Assembly (NCBI GenBank): GCA_947503775.1
Contig: CANNFE010000005.1
Location: 186,001 to 250,000, forward strand
DNA length: 64,000 bases
From: an uncultured Paracoccaceae bacterium
GTDB taxonomy: Bacteria; Pseudomonadota; Alphaproteobacteria; Rhodobacterales; Rhodobacteraceae
Reading direction: 5' to 3'
Part shown: positions 19,449-28,366 of the stretch, in pieces
How positions within the stretch are numbered: the first letter of the stretch is position 1
Layout: each line of letters begins with the position of its first letter
Made by a program: the position numbers and the translations under genes
Notes under the pieces: generated by a model
Database searches by the model: none
What the model was told of the DNA's origin: nothing
The model's input: only the letters and a program-made list of their open reading frames with translations

Positions 19449-19655
19449 ATGACAACGGATCTCATCAAGCTGGAAGAGCGGATCGCGGAGCTCTCGAAGG
19501 TCACCGATGATCTGAGCGCGGTCGTGGCCCGTCAGGACGCCGAAATCGCGGTCCTGCAACGACGGGTTCAGATGCTGATGGAGCGGGAGGCGGGCCGCGA
19601 AGCGGAGGGCGGCGGAGGCGTGGTTCTGGGCGATGAACGCCCGCCGCATTACTAG
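19449..19655 (+). CDS. slyX: SlyX family protein
   Basis: 68-residue coiled-coil protein. Heptad-like residues run from about 5 to 50 ([22 protein letters not shown]...LQRRVQML), and the C-terminus ends in DERPPHY, the hallmark of SlyX. Its molecular function is not established. Divergent from hisS. Confidence 0.88.
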   Translation: MTTDLIKLEERIAELSKVTDDLSAVVARQDAEIAVLQRRVQMLMEREAGREAEGGGGVVLGDERPPHY

Positions 19656-19658
19656 CGG

Positions 19659-19820
19659 TCAGTCGCGGCGCTCGCCCTCGTCCTCGGGCGGTTCTATAAT
19701 GATATCAGTCTCTTCATTCGGTTTTTTCGGTCGTTTCGCGATCCGGGACTTGGACGTCAGATAGAACGCGGCGACGACGACAATTCCGATGAGAAGCGTG
19801 ATGAGGACGATATCTGTCAT
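19659..19820 (-). CDS. Small single-pass membrane protein
   Basis: 53 residues, starting at an ATG at 19820. The first 20 residues form one hydrophobic helix (TDIVLITLLIGIVVVAAFYL), followed by a basic patch (KSRIAKRPKKP) and an acidic C-terminal tail rich in Glu and Asp. This layout suggests N-out/C-in anchoring with a cytoplasmic tail. Upstream there is only a weak AGAG purine run. It ends 4 bases from slyX, convergently. Function unknown. Confidence 0.6.
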   Translation of the reverse strand: MTDIVLITLLIGIVVVAAFYLTSKSRIAKRPKKPNEETDIIIEPPEDEGERRD

Positions 19821-19865
19821 ATCGGAACTCTCTTACCTGACCGTGGCATATTGATGACCAGGCCC

Positions 19866-20444
19866 CTATTGCTCAAGGGAAGAGGCGATCAGATTTCGGT
19901 TATGAATGAGGAACTCCGCCCAGGTCTCGTTCGTGGCGAAGCGCTGATAGGCGATGATGAAGGTCGCCTGATTTTCCAATCGTGACAGACGCTTACCGCA
20001 AGGTTTGCCTGTCCCGACGCCACAGGTGGCGCGCTTGATCACTTCATAGGCGGTGTCGGTGGGGCTATAGGGAACGGACGCCGGGGTGGCCTGATACCGC
20101 ACGAATTCATGGGCTCCGGGAGTGCCGGTCGTCACGAGGGCGGCCATGAACTGGCGAGGGCAGCCATCGGTGAAACCGGTCAGGAAGAAGGGGCGCATCC
20201 GCGTGCTTTGGGGGTCGCTGTCATAGAGCGTAACCCCTTGACGTGTATCGGGAAAACGGCCGATCTTGGCGGCATCGCGGGTGACGTCCATGCCGCATCT
20301 GCGCACCATCTGGCCGAAGGCCGGGGCGGCTCCGGACGGCAAATCGATGGTGTCGGCGCCCTGAGACAGGCGGGTCACATCGGCGGCAGGGTCGCACGCA
20401 GCAAGAAAGCCCAGCAAAAGCAGGGCACCCAAAGATCTGATCAT
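19866..20444 (-). CDS. Predicted lipoprotein of unknown function
   Basis: 192 residues. The N-terminus MIRSLGALLLLGFLAAC carries a lipobox (LAAC, Cys about residue 17). The mature part contains four further cysteines (RRCGM, DGCPR, ATCGVGTGKPCG) which could form two disulfides. No enzyme motif recognised. It is probably anchored in the inner or outer membrane facing the periplasm. Confidence 0.75.
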   Translation of the reverse strand: MIRSLGALLLLGFLAACDPAADVTRLSQGADTIDLPSGAAPAFGQMVRRCGMDVTRDAAKIGRFPDTRQGVTLYDSDPQSTRMRPFFLTGFTDGCPRQFMAALVTTGTPGAHEFVRYQATPASVPYSPTDTAYEVIKRATCGVGTGKPCGKRLSRLENQATFIIAYQRFATNETWAEFLIHNRNLIASSLEQ

Positions 20445-20845
20445 GTCGGTCGTCCAGCAAGAACAATGACTTGTGATATCGCGCCGGGGCGGGCTTGGCC
20501 ATTGCGACGCCGCGGCGCGGGGCGGGATCGGCGGAGTGGCGCTGCCATATATGAACGATCCGTAACCCCTGCACCGGGCTGGCCGGCGAGGACCGCGGCG
20601 AATCAGAGGTTAACGCGTTGTTTTGCGGGACATCGGCGTGGCGGCATCCGGTCGGAGTACCGTCGGCATCCGGGAGGAGGGAAATCGCCGAGAGACGAGC
20701 TTAACCAAGCGGGCGGTGGTGGCCCGCGCAACACTTTGTGGGGCTTGAGGACAATGGTTCGTCTTTGGCGTGATTGTTCAAAAAAATTCATAAGCCGTGA
20801 CTTATTGATCGAAAAGGCTCCCCCGGGCCCGCGCAGATCCCGATC
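20445..20845. other. Intergenic region, no gene recognised
   Basis: About 400 bases between two minus-strand genes. Open frames here are short and unlike any family I know; no RNA gene, repeat or strong terminator was identified. It should contain the promoter of the lipoprotein gene. Confidence 0.4.
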
Positions 20846-21511
20846 TCAGTCCTCGCCCAAATCGTCGAAGAACGGATCCGCTTTCGGAAGATGGGACCAT
20901 GCTGTCGCGATGAGGTCGTCCAGCCCCGAGAAGACCGAGCTGACCCGGGCGCGGCGACCGGAATCGAAAAAGAGATGATATTCGAGCGCATCTTGCGCGT
21001 AATGAACCCGCGTAATCTCGGCCCAGCGGTGTTTGACCGGGCGCAGTGTCCAACCGATGACTGCGAGCTCATAGTCGTCATAGGTGACGCGGGCGCGCAG
21101 GATCCAGATCAGGATGTAGAGAAAGAGAGCCGCGAACACGGCGGCGAGACCCTGCAGGGGAGGATGGGTCATCGTCAGGGCGGCCCAGATGAAAAGAGCG
21201 GTCAGGGCGACGCAGGAGATCGATCCGATCCAGAATGCCCCCGGTTTCAGATAAAGGATTCTCCGTCCGCCGATGACGTGATCGGTTCGGTCGCGCCCGC
21301 GCAGGGAGAGCCAGGTCAGACCGCCGATGAGGGCGATGTTCGCACCGATGGGCAGGACGATCTGTAGACCGATGGATCGCCAGCTTTCCCGGCTCGAGAG
21401 CAAATCGATAAACTGCGTCCGGGCTGCCGGAAAAGCCAGCGCGACCCCGATTACCGCCAGAAGAAGGAGAAGAAGGCCGCCCCAGACGAGCGGTTTGACG
21501 GATCTGCCCAT
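20846..21511 (-). CDS. Inner-membrane protein with four predicted helices
   Basis: 221 residues. Hydrophobic helices lie at about 8-30, 45-70, 92-115 and 120-142, followed by a soluble C-terminal part of about 75 residues (TYDDYELAVIGWTLRPVKHRWAEI...) resembling the beta-rich PH-like domains of bacterial membrane proteins. I chose the ATG at 21511, with AAAGGT 7 bases upstream, over a GTG 9 bases earlier. Function unknown; no operon partner. Confidence 0.7.
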   Translation of the reverse strand: MGRSVKPLVWGGLLLLLLAVIGVALAFPAARTQFIDLLSSRESWRSIGLQIVLPIGANIALIGGLTWLSLRGRDRTDHVIGGRRILYLKPGAFWIGSISCVALTALFIWAALTMTHPPLQGLAAVFAALFLYILIWILRARVTYDDYELAVIGWTLRPVKHRWAEITRVHYAQDALEYHLFFDSGRRARVSSVFSGLDDLIATAWSHLPKADPFFDDLGED

Positions 21512-21715
21512 ACGCTTCACCTTTCGATTTGACGTAAAGTCGATGAGATCGCGATCGATCCAGGCAATTTTTAGGCTATCGGGTTGTTTAGGCTCGAAAA
21601 TGAGAGGATGTGGCCGGGCTGTCTCGCCTCTTTGCGCCGGGGCCCTCGATAAAGCGATGCGACGGCTGTTCCTGCCTAGATCGCGCGCTGTCAGGCGAGA
21701 GGCCGAATCGGGGCC

Positions 21716-24700
21716 TTACGCATCCTCGACCGCCACCACTCCCGGCAGGGATTTGACGGCGCCCTTGATTTGCGGATTGACGGGGAAGTTTTGGCCGGTT
21801 TCGATCTCGACCTCTCCGGGGAGGGTGTCGTCCATCAGGACGAGGATGATCGGGCCCTTGCCCGCGCGTTTGACGGTTTGGGCCGCCTCTTCGAGGACAT
21901 GGGCGATGGTCGGGACGGCTTCGGGGTTGTCGATGAAGACGCGCAGGCCGCTGCTGCCCGCTTCGGCAACGGCGGTGTCGATGGGCGAGACGGAACGGCC
22001 GAGGAGCTTGAGCTGCTCGGCCTCCATCGTGGCCTCGACCTGCAGGACGACCTGCGCGCCGGTTTCGAGGTAATCGCGGGACGCCTCGAGCGTGTCGGAG
22101 AACATGGTGACTTCGTATTGGCCGGTCGGATCGGAGAGCTGGACGAAGGCGAAGCGGTTGCCGCGCGCCGATTTACGTTCCTGTCGCCCGGCGACGGTGC
22201 CGGCCATCTTGAGGATCGCGGGGCCTTTTTCGGCGCGTTTGGTCACCTCGTCGAGGGTCATGACCTGCTTGCGCTTGAGCGGGGCCATGTAATCGTCGAG
22301 CGGGTGGCCGGAGAGGTAGAAGCCGATGGCCTGGAATTCCTCGGCCAGACGTTCGGCGGGCAGCCAGTCCTGCACCGGGGAGAGGCGCGGCTCTGGCAGG
22401 TCGTCGCCCGCCTCGCCGAAGAGCGAGGTCTGGTTCGAGCCGCGCTGGTCGTGAATGGCGGCGGAATAGGCGGTGAGCGCGTCGAGGCTGTCGAAGATGC
22501 GGCGGCGGTTGGGGTCGAGCTGGTCGAAGGCCCCTGCCCGCGCCAGCATTTCCAAGGGCCGCTTGCCGACGCGCTTGAGATCGACGCGGCGGGCGAGGTC
22601 GAATACGTTGACGAAGGGCTTGGGGCCTCTTGCTTCGGTGATCAGGCGCATCGCCTCGACCCCGATATTCTTGAGCGCGCCAAGCGCGTAGAGGAGCGTG
22701 CCGTCCTTGACGGTGAAGGTCGCGTCGGAGCGGTTAAGGCAAGGGGGCTGCCACGGCAGGCGGAGGCCCTTTTTGACCTCTTGAAAGTAGATGGCGAGCT
22801 TGTCGGTGAGGTGGATGTCGCAATTCATGACGCCGGCCATGAACTCCACCGGGTGGTTCGCCTTGAGCCAGGCGGTCTGGTAGCTGACGACGGCATAGGC
22901 GGCGGCGTGGGATTTGTTGAAGCCGTAATTGGCGAACTTGTCGAGGAGGTTCCAGACCTCCATCGCCTTCTTTTCGTCCACGCCGTTGTCCTTGGCGCCC
23001 TTGAGGAATTTCGGCCGCTCGGCGTCCATCGCCTCCTGGATCTTCTTGCCCATCGCGCGGCGGAGCATGTCGGCGCCGCCAAGGCTATAGCCCGCCATGT
23101 CCTGCGCGATCTGCATCACCTGTTCCTGGTAGACGATGATGCCTTGGGTTTCGTCGAGGATGTGATCGACGAGGGGATGGAGCTTTTCGCGGTCCGAGAT
23201 CCCGTTCTTGACCTCGCAGAACTTCGGGATGTTCTCCATCGGGCCGGGGCGGTAGAGGGCGACGAGGGCGATGATATCCTCGATGCAGTCGGGCTTCATG
23301 CGGCGGAGCGCATCCATCATGCCCGAGCTTTCCACCTGAAAGACGGCGACGGTCTTGGCGGCGGCGTAGAGTTTGTAGCTGGCCTCGTCATCGAGGGGGA
23401 TCGCGCCGATGTCGTTTTCAGTGCCGGAGGCAGGCTCGTAAAGCTCGGTGCCGTCCGCGGAGCGGTGAATGGGGCGGGTTGCTGTGATCAGATCGAGGGC
23501 GTTCTGGATGACGGTGAGGGTCTTGAGGCCAAGGAAGTCGAATTTCACGAGGCCCGCCTGTTCGACCCATTTCATGTTGAACTGGGTGGCCGGCATGTCC
23601 GAGCGCGGGTCCTGGTAGAGCGGGACCAGCTTGTCGAGAGGACGGTCACCGATGACGACGCCGGCGGCGTGAGTGGAGGCGTTGCGGAGCAGCCCCTCGA
23701 GCTGCTGGGCGTAGGTGAGAAGGCGGGAGACGACCTCTTCGGATTTGGCCTCTTCGCGCAGGCGCGGCTCGTCGGCGAGGGCCTTTTCGATCGAGACGGG
23801 TTTGACGCCTTCGACCGGGATCATCTTGGAAAGGCGGTCGACCTGGCCGTAGGGCATCTGCAGGACGCGGCCCACATCGCGGACGGCGGCCTTGGAGAGC
23901 AGCGCGCCGAAGGTGATGATCTGGCCGACCCGGTCGCGGCCGTATTTCTGCTGAACATAGCGGATGACCTCCTCGCGCCGGTCCATGCAGAAATCGATGT
24001 CGAAATCGGGCATCGAGATCCGCTCGGGGTTGAGGAAGCGTTCGAAAAGGAGGGAGTAGCGGAGGGGATCGAGGTCGGTAATCGTGAGCGCATAGGCCAC
24101 GAGCGAGCCCGCACCGGAGCCGCGGCCGGGGCCGACGGGGATACCCTCGTCCTTGGACCATTTGATGAAATCCGCGACGATCAGGAAGTAGCCGGGAAAG
24201 CCCATGCCCTCGATGATCTTGAGCTCAAAGTCGAGGCGTTTCTCGTACTCGTCGACCGTCGCGGCATGGGGGATGACGGCGAGGCGGGCCTTGAGACCGG
24301 CCTCGGCCTGGCGGCGCAGTTCCTCGACCTCGTCATCGGCGAATTTCGGCAGGATGGGATCGCGCTTGAATGCCTTGAAGGCGCAGCGGCGGGCGATCTC
24401 GACAGTGTTCTCGAGCGCTTCGGGCAGGTCGCCGAAGAGGGCGGCCATCTCCTGCTGGGATTTGAAATAGTGCTGGGGCGTCAGGCGGCGGCGCGGTTCG
24501 TTCTGGTCGACATAGGCGCCATCGGCGATGCATAGCAGCGCGTCATGCGCCTCGAAGAGCTCGGTCTTGGGGAAGTGGACGTCATTGGTGGCGACGATGG
24601 GCAGGTCCATCGCATAGGCCATCTCGAGATGGCCGCGTTCGGTGGGCTCCGGTGCGCCGTCCTCGCCGGGATGGCGCTGAAGCTCGACATAAAGGCGGCC

Positions 24701-25204
24701 GGGATAGATCGCGGCGAGGCGCGTCATCAGGCCCTGCGCCTTGGCGGTCTGGCCGAGGGTCAGGAGGCGCCCGATCGGGCCGTCCGGGCCGCCGGTCAGC
24801 GCGATGAGCCCATCGCTGTGGCCGGCGAGTTCGTCCAGCGTGACCTTTGGCAACTCGCCGCCCGCATCGAGATAGGCGCAGGAATTGAGGGCCATGAGGT
24901 TTTCGTAGCCGGTCTCGGTCTGGGCCAGCAGGACGATGGGTGCGGGCGGCTCGGGGCGCTTGCCGGGATCGGTGTCGAGATAGGCGACATCGATCTGGCA
25001 GCCGATGATCGGCTGGACCCCCGCCTTGACGGCCCCTTCGGAGAATTCCAGCGCGCAAAAGAGGTTGTTGCTGTCGGTAACGGCCACGGCGGGCATGTCG
25101 CCTGCGGCGGCGAGACCGGGGAGTTTCTTGACCGGGACCGCGCCTTCGAGGAGCGAATATTCAGTGTGACAGCGCAGATGGATGAATCGGGGGGGGCCGG
25201 TCAT
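21716..25204 (-). CDS. dnaE: DNA polymerase III subunit alpha
   Basis: Replicative polymerase catalytic subunit, 1162 residues, the usual length for DnaE1. It starts with a PHP domain (FIHLRCHTEYSLLEGAV, AVTDSNNLFCALEF), then the polymerase core with GPGRGSGAGSLVAY and the catalytic PDFDIDFCMDRR, then GVNKSHA-like YGFNKSHAAAYAVVSYQTA, and at the C-terminus the OB fold. The in-frame region upstream to 25261 is discarded because the PHP domain begins right after the ATG at 25204. No good Shine-Dalgarno is seen. Confidence 0.95.
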   Translation of the reverse strand: MTGPPRFIHLRCHTEYSLLEGAVPVKKLPGLAAAGDMPAVAVTDSNNLFCALEFSEGAVKAGVQPIIGCQIDVAYLDTDPGKRPEPPAPIVLLAQTETGYENLMALNSCAYLDAGGELPKVTLDELAGHSDGLIALTGGPDGPIGRLLTLGQTAKAQGLMTRLAAIYPGRLYVELQRHPGEDGAPEPTERGHLEMAYAMDLPIVATNDVHFPKTELFEAHDALLCIADGAYVDQNEPRRRLTPQHYFKSQQEMAALFGDLPEALENTVEIARRCAFKAFKRDPILPKFADDEVEELRRQAEAGLKARLAVIPHAATVDEYEKRLDFELKIIEGMGFPGYFLIVADFIKWSKDEGIPVGPGRGSGAGSLVAYALTITDLDPLRYSLLFERFLNPERISMPDFDIDFCMDRREEVIRYVQQKYGRDRVGQIITFGALLSKAAVRDVGRVLQMPYGQVDRLSKMIPVEGVKPVSIEKALADEPRLREEAKSEEVVSRLLTYAQQLEGLLRNASTHAAGVVIGDRPLDKLVPLYQDPRSDMPATQFNMKWVEQAGLVKFDFLGLKTLTVIQNALDLITATRPIHRSADGTELYEPASGTENDIGAIPLDDEASYKLYAAAKTVAVFQVESSGMMDALRRMKPDCIEDIIALVALYRPGPMENIPKFCEVKNGISDREKLHPLVDHILDETQGIIVYQEQVMQIAQDMAGYSLGGADMLRRAMGKKIQEAMDAERPKFLKGAKDNGVDEKKAMEVWNLLDKFANYGFNKSHAAAYAVVSYQTAWLKANHPVEFMAGVMNCDIHLTDKLAIYFQEVKKGLRLPWQPPCLNRSDATFTVKDGTLLYALGALKNIGVEAMRLITEARGPKPFVNVFDLARRVDLKRVGKRPLEMLARAGAFDQLDPNRRRIFDSLDALTAYSAAIHDQRGSNQTSLFGEAGDDLPEPRLSPVQDWLPAERLAEEFQAIGFYLSGHPLDDYMAPLKRKQVMTLDEVTKRAEKGPAILKMAGTVAGRQERKSARGNRFAFVQLSDPTGQYEVTMFSDTLEASRDYLETGAQVVLQVEATMEAEQLKLLGRSVSPIDTAVAEAGSSGLRVFIDNPEAVPTIAHVLEEAAQTVKRAGKGPIILVLMDDTLPGEVEIETGQNFPVNPQIKGAVKSLPGVVAVEDA

Positions 25205-25279
25205 GGGACCACAATATGTGGTGTTGGGTGCCGGGGAAAGCGGCGGCTGAGGGTTGTCCACAGGAAATTTGCGGAAGGC

Positions 25280-25708
25280 TCAGGCGGGCTGGACGAATTC
25301 CAGGCGGTTGCCGAAGGGATCGCTGGCATAGAACCGGGTGAGGCCGGGCAGCGCGGAGAGATCCGTCACGTCGATCCCGGCGGCGATCAGCCGCTTGCGG
25401 AGCGCATGCAGATCATGGGTCGTGAAGGCGGGATGGGCTTTGCGGGCCGGATGAAACGGATCCTCGATCCCCAGATGCAGGCGCACGGTGCCGGTTTCGA
25501 ACCAGAGGCCGCCGCGAGCGGCAAGGACTTTGGGCTTTTCAACCTCGGGCAGATCGAGATGGCCCGCATAGAAGGCGCGCGCGCTGTCTTCGCTTTGCGG
25601 AGGGATGGCCAGTTGGACGTGATGGAGCGCTGTGAGGGTCATGGGGGCTTTTGTAAGGGTGGTCAGGTAAGGCCGGTAGAGGTTTCCCGTGTGCGGGTCT
25701 TTGGACAT
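25280..25708 (-). CDS. VOC-family (glyoxalase-like) protein
   Basis: 142 residues. The fold signature is the paired beta-alpha-beta-beta-beta elements: ALHHVQLAIPP...ARAFYAGHLDLPEVEKP...RGGLWFETGTVRLHLGIE and, at the end, GLTRFYASDPFGNRLEFVQP. The metal ligands likely include His near HHVQLAI, His in LHLGIE and the final Glu. Substrate unknown. The ATG at 25708 has a GAGGAG site 7 bases upstream; the domain itself begins 22 residues later at another Met, which is an alternative start. Confidence 0.85.
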   Translation of the reverse strand: MSKDPHTGNLYRPYLTTLTKAPMTLTALHHVQLAIPPQSEDSARAFYAGHLDLPEVEKPKVLAARGGLWFETGTVRLHLGIEDPFHPARKAHPAFTTHDLHALRKRLIAAGIDVTDLSALPGLTRFYASDPFGNRLEFVQPA

Positions 25709-26113
25709 GGGACGCTCCTCGTTCGGAGGCGGATCGTCTTGAGGAGGATCCTTGTCCCCTTTCTCACCGGTTTCGAGAGGAGTTGGGTCTTTGGCCAGCA
25801 TATTTAGAGCCAGATGAAGCGGAGGGTGCGCGATTGGGACGCGGTCTTCTTCCGGGAGGCGTTAAGGTTAATGGCGGTTAAGGTTAACCCGGTGAGGGGA
25901 TGGCGGGGATTGGGAGGGTGCCTGGGTCTGTCGGGGCGGGTGTTTGGGATCTTTTATTCGCGGATTGGCTTTGGGAGCATCCGCGGATTGGCTTTGTGGG
26001 ACCTTCAGTGTCGCTGCGCTGCGTTCGGACCGGCGGCGCGCGCCGGCGCGAGGGAGGGTGCCGGCAGATGGGGCTGGCCGGATGCGATTTGGGCGCTGCA
26101 TCCGGCCGGCGCC
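25709..26113. other. Intergenic region holding copy A of the dispersed repeat
   Basis: About 400 bases with no supported gene. The part from 25798 to 25887 carries repeat copy A, described separately. The remainder (25888-26113) is Gly-codon-like high-GC sequence open in several frames, with no recognisable product. Confidence 0.5.
25798..25887 (+). repeat. Dispersed repeat, copy A (tail motif plus GTTAAGG block)
   Basis: Contains the 22-bp tail motif at 25798-25819 (GCATATTT, then AGAGCC, then AGATGAAG) and, 38 bases on, a 30-bp block at 25858-25887 made of two GGTTAA-type units around ATGGCGG. The same pair, in the same order and strand, recurs at 33268-33335 with 29 of 30 identical bases in the second block. 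The tail motif alone recurs at 27448 and 29571. Confidence 0.7.
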
Positions 26114-26548
26114 TTACCTTAGCCAGGCGCCGCCGGATGCGCAAAGCTGCCGGCAGTCATTGGCGTCGGCCTTTTCGTCATCGCCGAGCATGACGGAGAA
26201 CGTGCCCGGCCCGGTGAAGCGGGGGTCGTCGCAATCGCCGTCATTGGCAAACTCCGAGCTGTTATTGCCGAAATCGATCGATCGGCACTCTGCCGGGGAG
26301 GATTGCGCGCGGCTGCGCACGGGACGGATCTGCTGCGCTTCGAACAGCCTTGCGCAATCGGTCGCGTCTTCCTTGATATTCACCCCATAAAGATCGCGCG
26401 CCATGCCCGCCCCCGCAAATCGGGGATCATCGCATTCGCCGTCATTGGCGAAGCGGCTGCTGTCGGTTCCAAAATCAACGCCATTCACGACAAGCGGGGC
26501 GCAGGCCGCCATACCAAGAAAAACCAGAGCATAAACCTTCGTCTTCAT
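26114..26548 (-). CDS. Lipoprotein with two NDGECDDPRF repeats
   Basis: 144 residues. A lipobox LGMAAC places the acylated Cys at residue 16. The mature protein is two copies of a roughly 45-residue module (residues 25-69 and 92-136), each opening DFGxxSSxFANDGxCDDPRFxGxG and closing with a DAxDCxxL segment; each has two cysteines and many Asp, suggesting a disulfide-stabilised, possibly calcium-binding fold. Similar modules occur at the ends of various alphaproteobacterial secreted proteins, but their role is unknown. The ATG at 26548 has AGGAAAGGA upstream and is preferred to one 51 bases earlier. Confidence 0.78.
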   Translation of the reverse strand: MKTKVYALVFLGMAACAPLVVNGVDFGTDSSRFANDGECDDPRFAGAGMARDLYGVNIKEDATDCARLFEAQQIRPVRSRAQSSPAECRSIDFGNNSSEFANDGDCDDPRFTGPGTFSVMLGDDEKADANDCRQLCASGGAWLR

Positions 26549-26866
26549 AATATGTCCTTTCCTCAGTCGATCGTCCGAACTCTCGGACTTGCGGGACATG
26601 CGGCCTCTGATTTGGGCCTCATTATGGCGGATTGCGCGAGTCTCAGGATGCCCGACATTTAGTCAAACCCTGTGATCTTTTCGCACCCCCGGTTCGGGCG
26701 GAGCCGGATCGAGCGGTCCGGCGGGCGTTTGACGCGATATTGCCAGCTTTGCCGCAGGCCCGAGCCTTGCAAAAGTCCGGGCGGGCGGGTTTGATCACCG
26801 AAGTCCGCCTTCTACGCCGCATCGAGGGCGGATCCGGGATGCATCTGGTAAGGCGGCGGGTTTTTC
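26549..26866. other. Intergenic region upstream of xdhA
   Basis: About 320 bases between divergent genes. It should contain the promoter of the xdh-transporter block. No regulator gene lies here and no operator could be assigned. Confidence 0.4.
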
Positions 26867-28366
26867 ATGATGGAGGTCTCCTTTCGGCTGAACGGAGAGG
26901 ATGTGCGGATCGAGACGCCGCCGACGGTGACGCTGCTTGACTGGCTGCGCGAGGCGCGCGGGCTGACCGGCACGAAGGAGGGCTGCAACGAAGGCGATTG
27001 CGGGGCCTGTTCGGTGATGGTCGTGCGGGATGGCGAGGCGGTGGCCTTGAATGCCTGTATCCTCTTCATGGGGCAGCTCGAGGGCTGTTCGGTCCGGACA
27101 GTGGAAGGCGTCTCGGGTCCGGATGGGACGCTGCATCCGGTTCAGGTGGCGATGGTGGAGCATCATGGGAGCCAGTGCGGCTTTTGCACGCCGGGCTTCG
27201 TCGTGACGATGGCGGTGGCGCATCTCAATGGGCGGCGCGATCACGCCGATCAGCTTGCGGGAAATTTGTGCCGGTGCACGGGATATGCGCCGATTCTGCG
27301 GGCGGCGGAGGCCTGTGAGGATGAACCGGTGCCTGACTGGCTGGCCGAGGAGATCCGCGCGGACGCCCCTGCGGGGGGAGGGGCGCGGCAGGCGGGGGAG
27401 GCTTTGAGGGCCGGGAGCGCGGGAGTGGTTCGCGCGTGGTCAGATTTGCATATTTTTGGCCAGATGAACGTGCCGGGGATCGGGGCGCGGTCGGCGGTGC
27501 GACCGTCGTCCGGGGACGAGTTGGCGCAGTGGTATGCGGCGCATCCGGAGGCGACGTTGGTCGCGGGGGCGACGGATGTGGGGCTTTGGGTGACGAAGGG
27601 GCTTCGGGATCTGGGAGAGGTCTGTTTTCTGGGCGGGTGCGACGATCTGAAGGGGATCGAGATCGGGCCGGAGCGGGTGCGGATCGGGGCGATGGCCACG
27701 GTCGAGGCGGTGCGGGAGGCCGTGGCCGAGCTGCATCCGTCCTTTGCCGAGATGCTGCGGCGCTATGGCTCGGTCCAGGTGCGGCAGGCGGCGACGCTGG
27801 GGGGCAATATCGCCAATGGCTCGCCCATCGGGGACGGGCCGCCGGCGCTGATCGCGCTGGGGGCGGTGCTGCATTTGCGGCATGGCGAGGTAAGGCGCCA
27901 GATGCCGCTGGAGGAGTTCTTTCTGGACTATGGCAAGCAGGACCGGGCGCCGGGGGAGTTCGTCGAAGCGGTGAGCTTTGCGCGGCAGGCAGACCGGCTC
28001 AGGTGCTACAAGCTGAGCAAGCGGTTCGATCAGGATATCTCGGCGGTGTGCGGGTGCCTGTCGGTGACGGTCGAGGATGGCGCGGTGTCGAGGGCGCGGG
28101 TGGCCTTTGGCGGGATGGCCGGGGTGCCGAAGCGGGCGGCGGCGGTCGAAGCGGCCTTGATCGGGGCGCGCTGGTCGCGCGAGAGCGTGGCGGCGGCGGC
28201 CGCGGCGGTAGCGGAGGATTTCGAGCCCTTGAGCGATATGCGGGCCTCGGCGGCGTATCGGCTGGAGGCGGCGCGAGGGATGATCGCGCGGTATTTTGAG
28301 GATCTGGAGGGCGCGCCCGTGTCGGTTCTGCAGATCGCTCCGGTGGCGCGGGAGGCGGCGGAATGA
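26867..28366 (+). CDS. xdhA: Xanthine dehydrogenase small subunit (FeS and FAD)
   Basis: 499 residues. Residues 1-160 are the two [2Fe-2S] domains: [11 protein letters not shown] near residue 45 with a further Cys in LNACI, and CGFCTPGFV plus CRCTGYAPI. Residues about 205-490 are the FAD domain ([39 protein letters not shown]). With XdhB it oxidises hypoxanthine and xanthine to urate, passing electrons to NAD. The linker between the domains (residues about 165-205) contains an intruding repeat copy. Overlaps xdhB by 4 bases. Confidence 0.93.
   Translation: MMEVSFRLNGEDVRIETPPTVTLLDWLREARGLTGTKEGCNEGDCGACSVMVVRDGEAVALNACILFMGQLEGCSVRTVEGVSGPDGTLHPVQVAMVEHHGSQCGFCTPGFVVTMAVAHLNGRRDHADQLAGNLCRCTGYAPILRAAEACEDEPVPDWLAEEIRADAPAGGGARQAGEALRAGSAGVVRAWSDLHIFGQMNVPGIGARSAVRPSSGDELAQWYAAHPEATLVAGATDVGLWVTKGLRDLGEVCFLGGCDDLKGIEIGPERVRIGAMATVEAVREAVAELHPSFAEMLRRYGSVQVRQAATLGGNIANGSPIGDGPPALIALGAVLHLRHGEVRRQMPLEEFFLDYGKQDRAPGEFVEAVSFARQADRLRCYKLSKRFDQDISAVCGCLSVTVEDGAVSRARVAFGGMAGVPKRAAAVEAALIGARWSRESVAAAAAAVAEDFEPLSDMRASAAYRLEAARGMIARYFEDLEGAPVSVLQIAPVAREAAE
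27365..27469 (+). repeat. Dispersed repeat copy inside xdhA
   Basis: A 6-bp-stem inverted repeat (GCCCCT 27365-27370, AGGGGC 27379-27384) is followed after about 60 bases by the 22-bp tail motif at 27448-27469 (GCATATTT, TTGGCC, AGATGAAC). It is translated in frame as part of the linker ([10 protein letters not shown]) between the FeS and FAD domains of xdhA and leaves the frame open. Confidence 0.6.

Noticed and set aside
21770-24535. Long open frame (over 900 codons) on the plus strand
   Set aside because: It is antisense to dnaE, made open by high GC at third positions; it has no ribosome site or recognisable protein.
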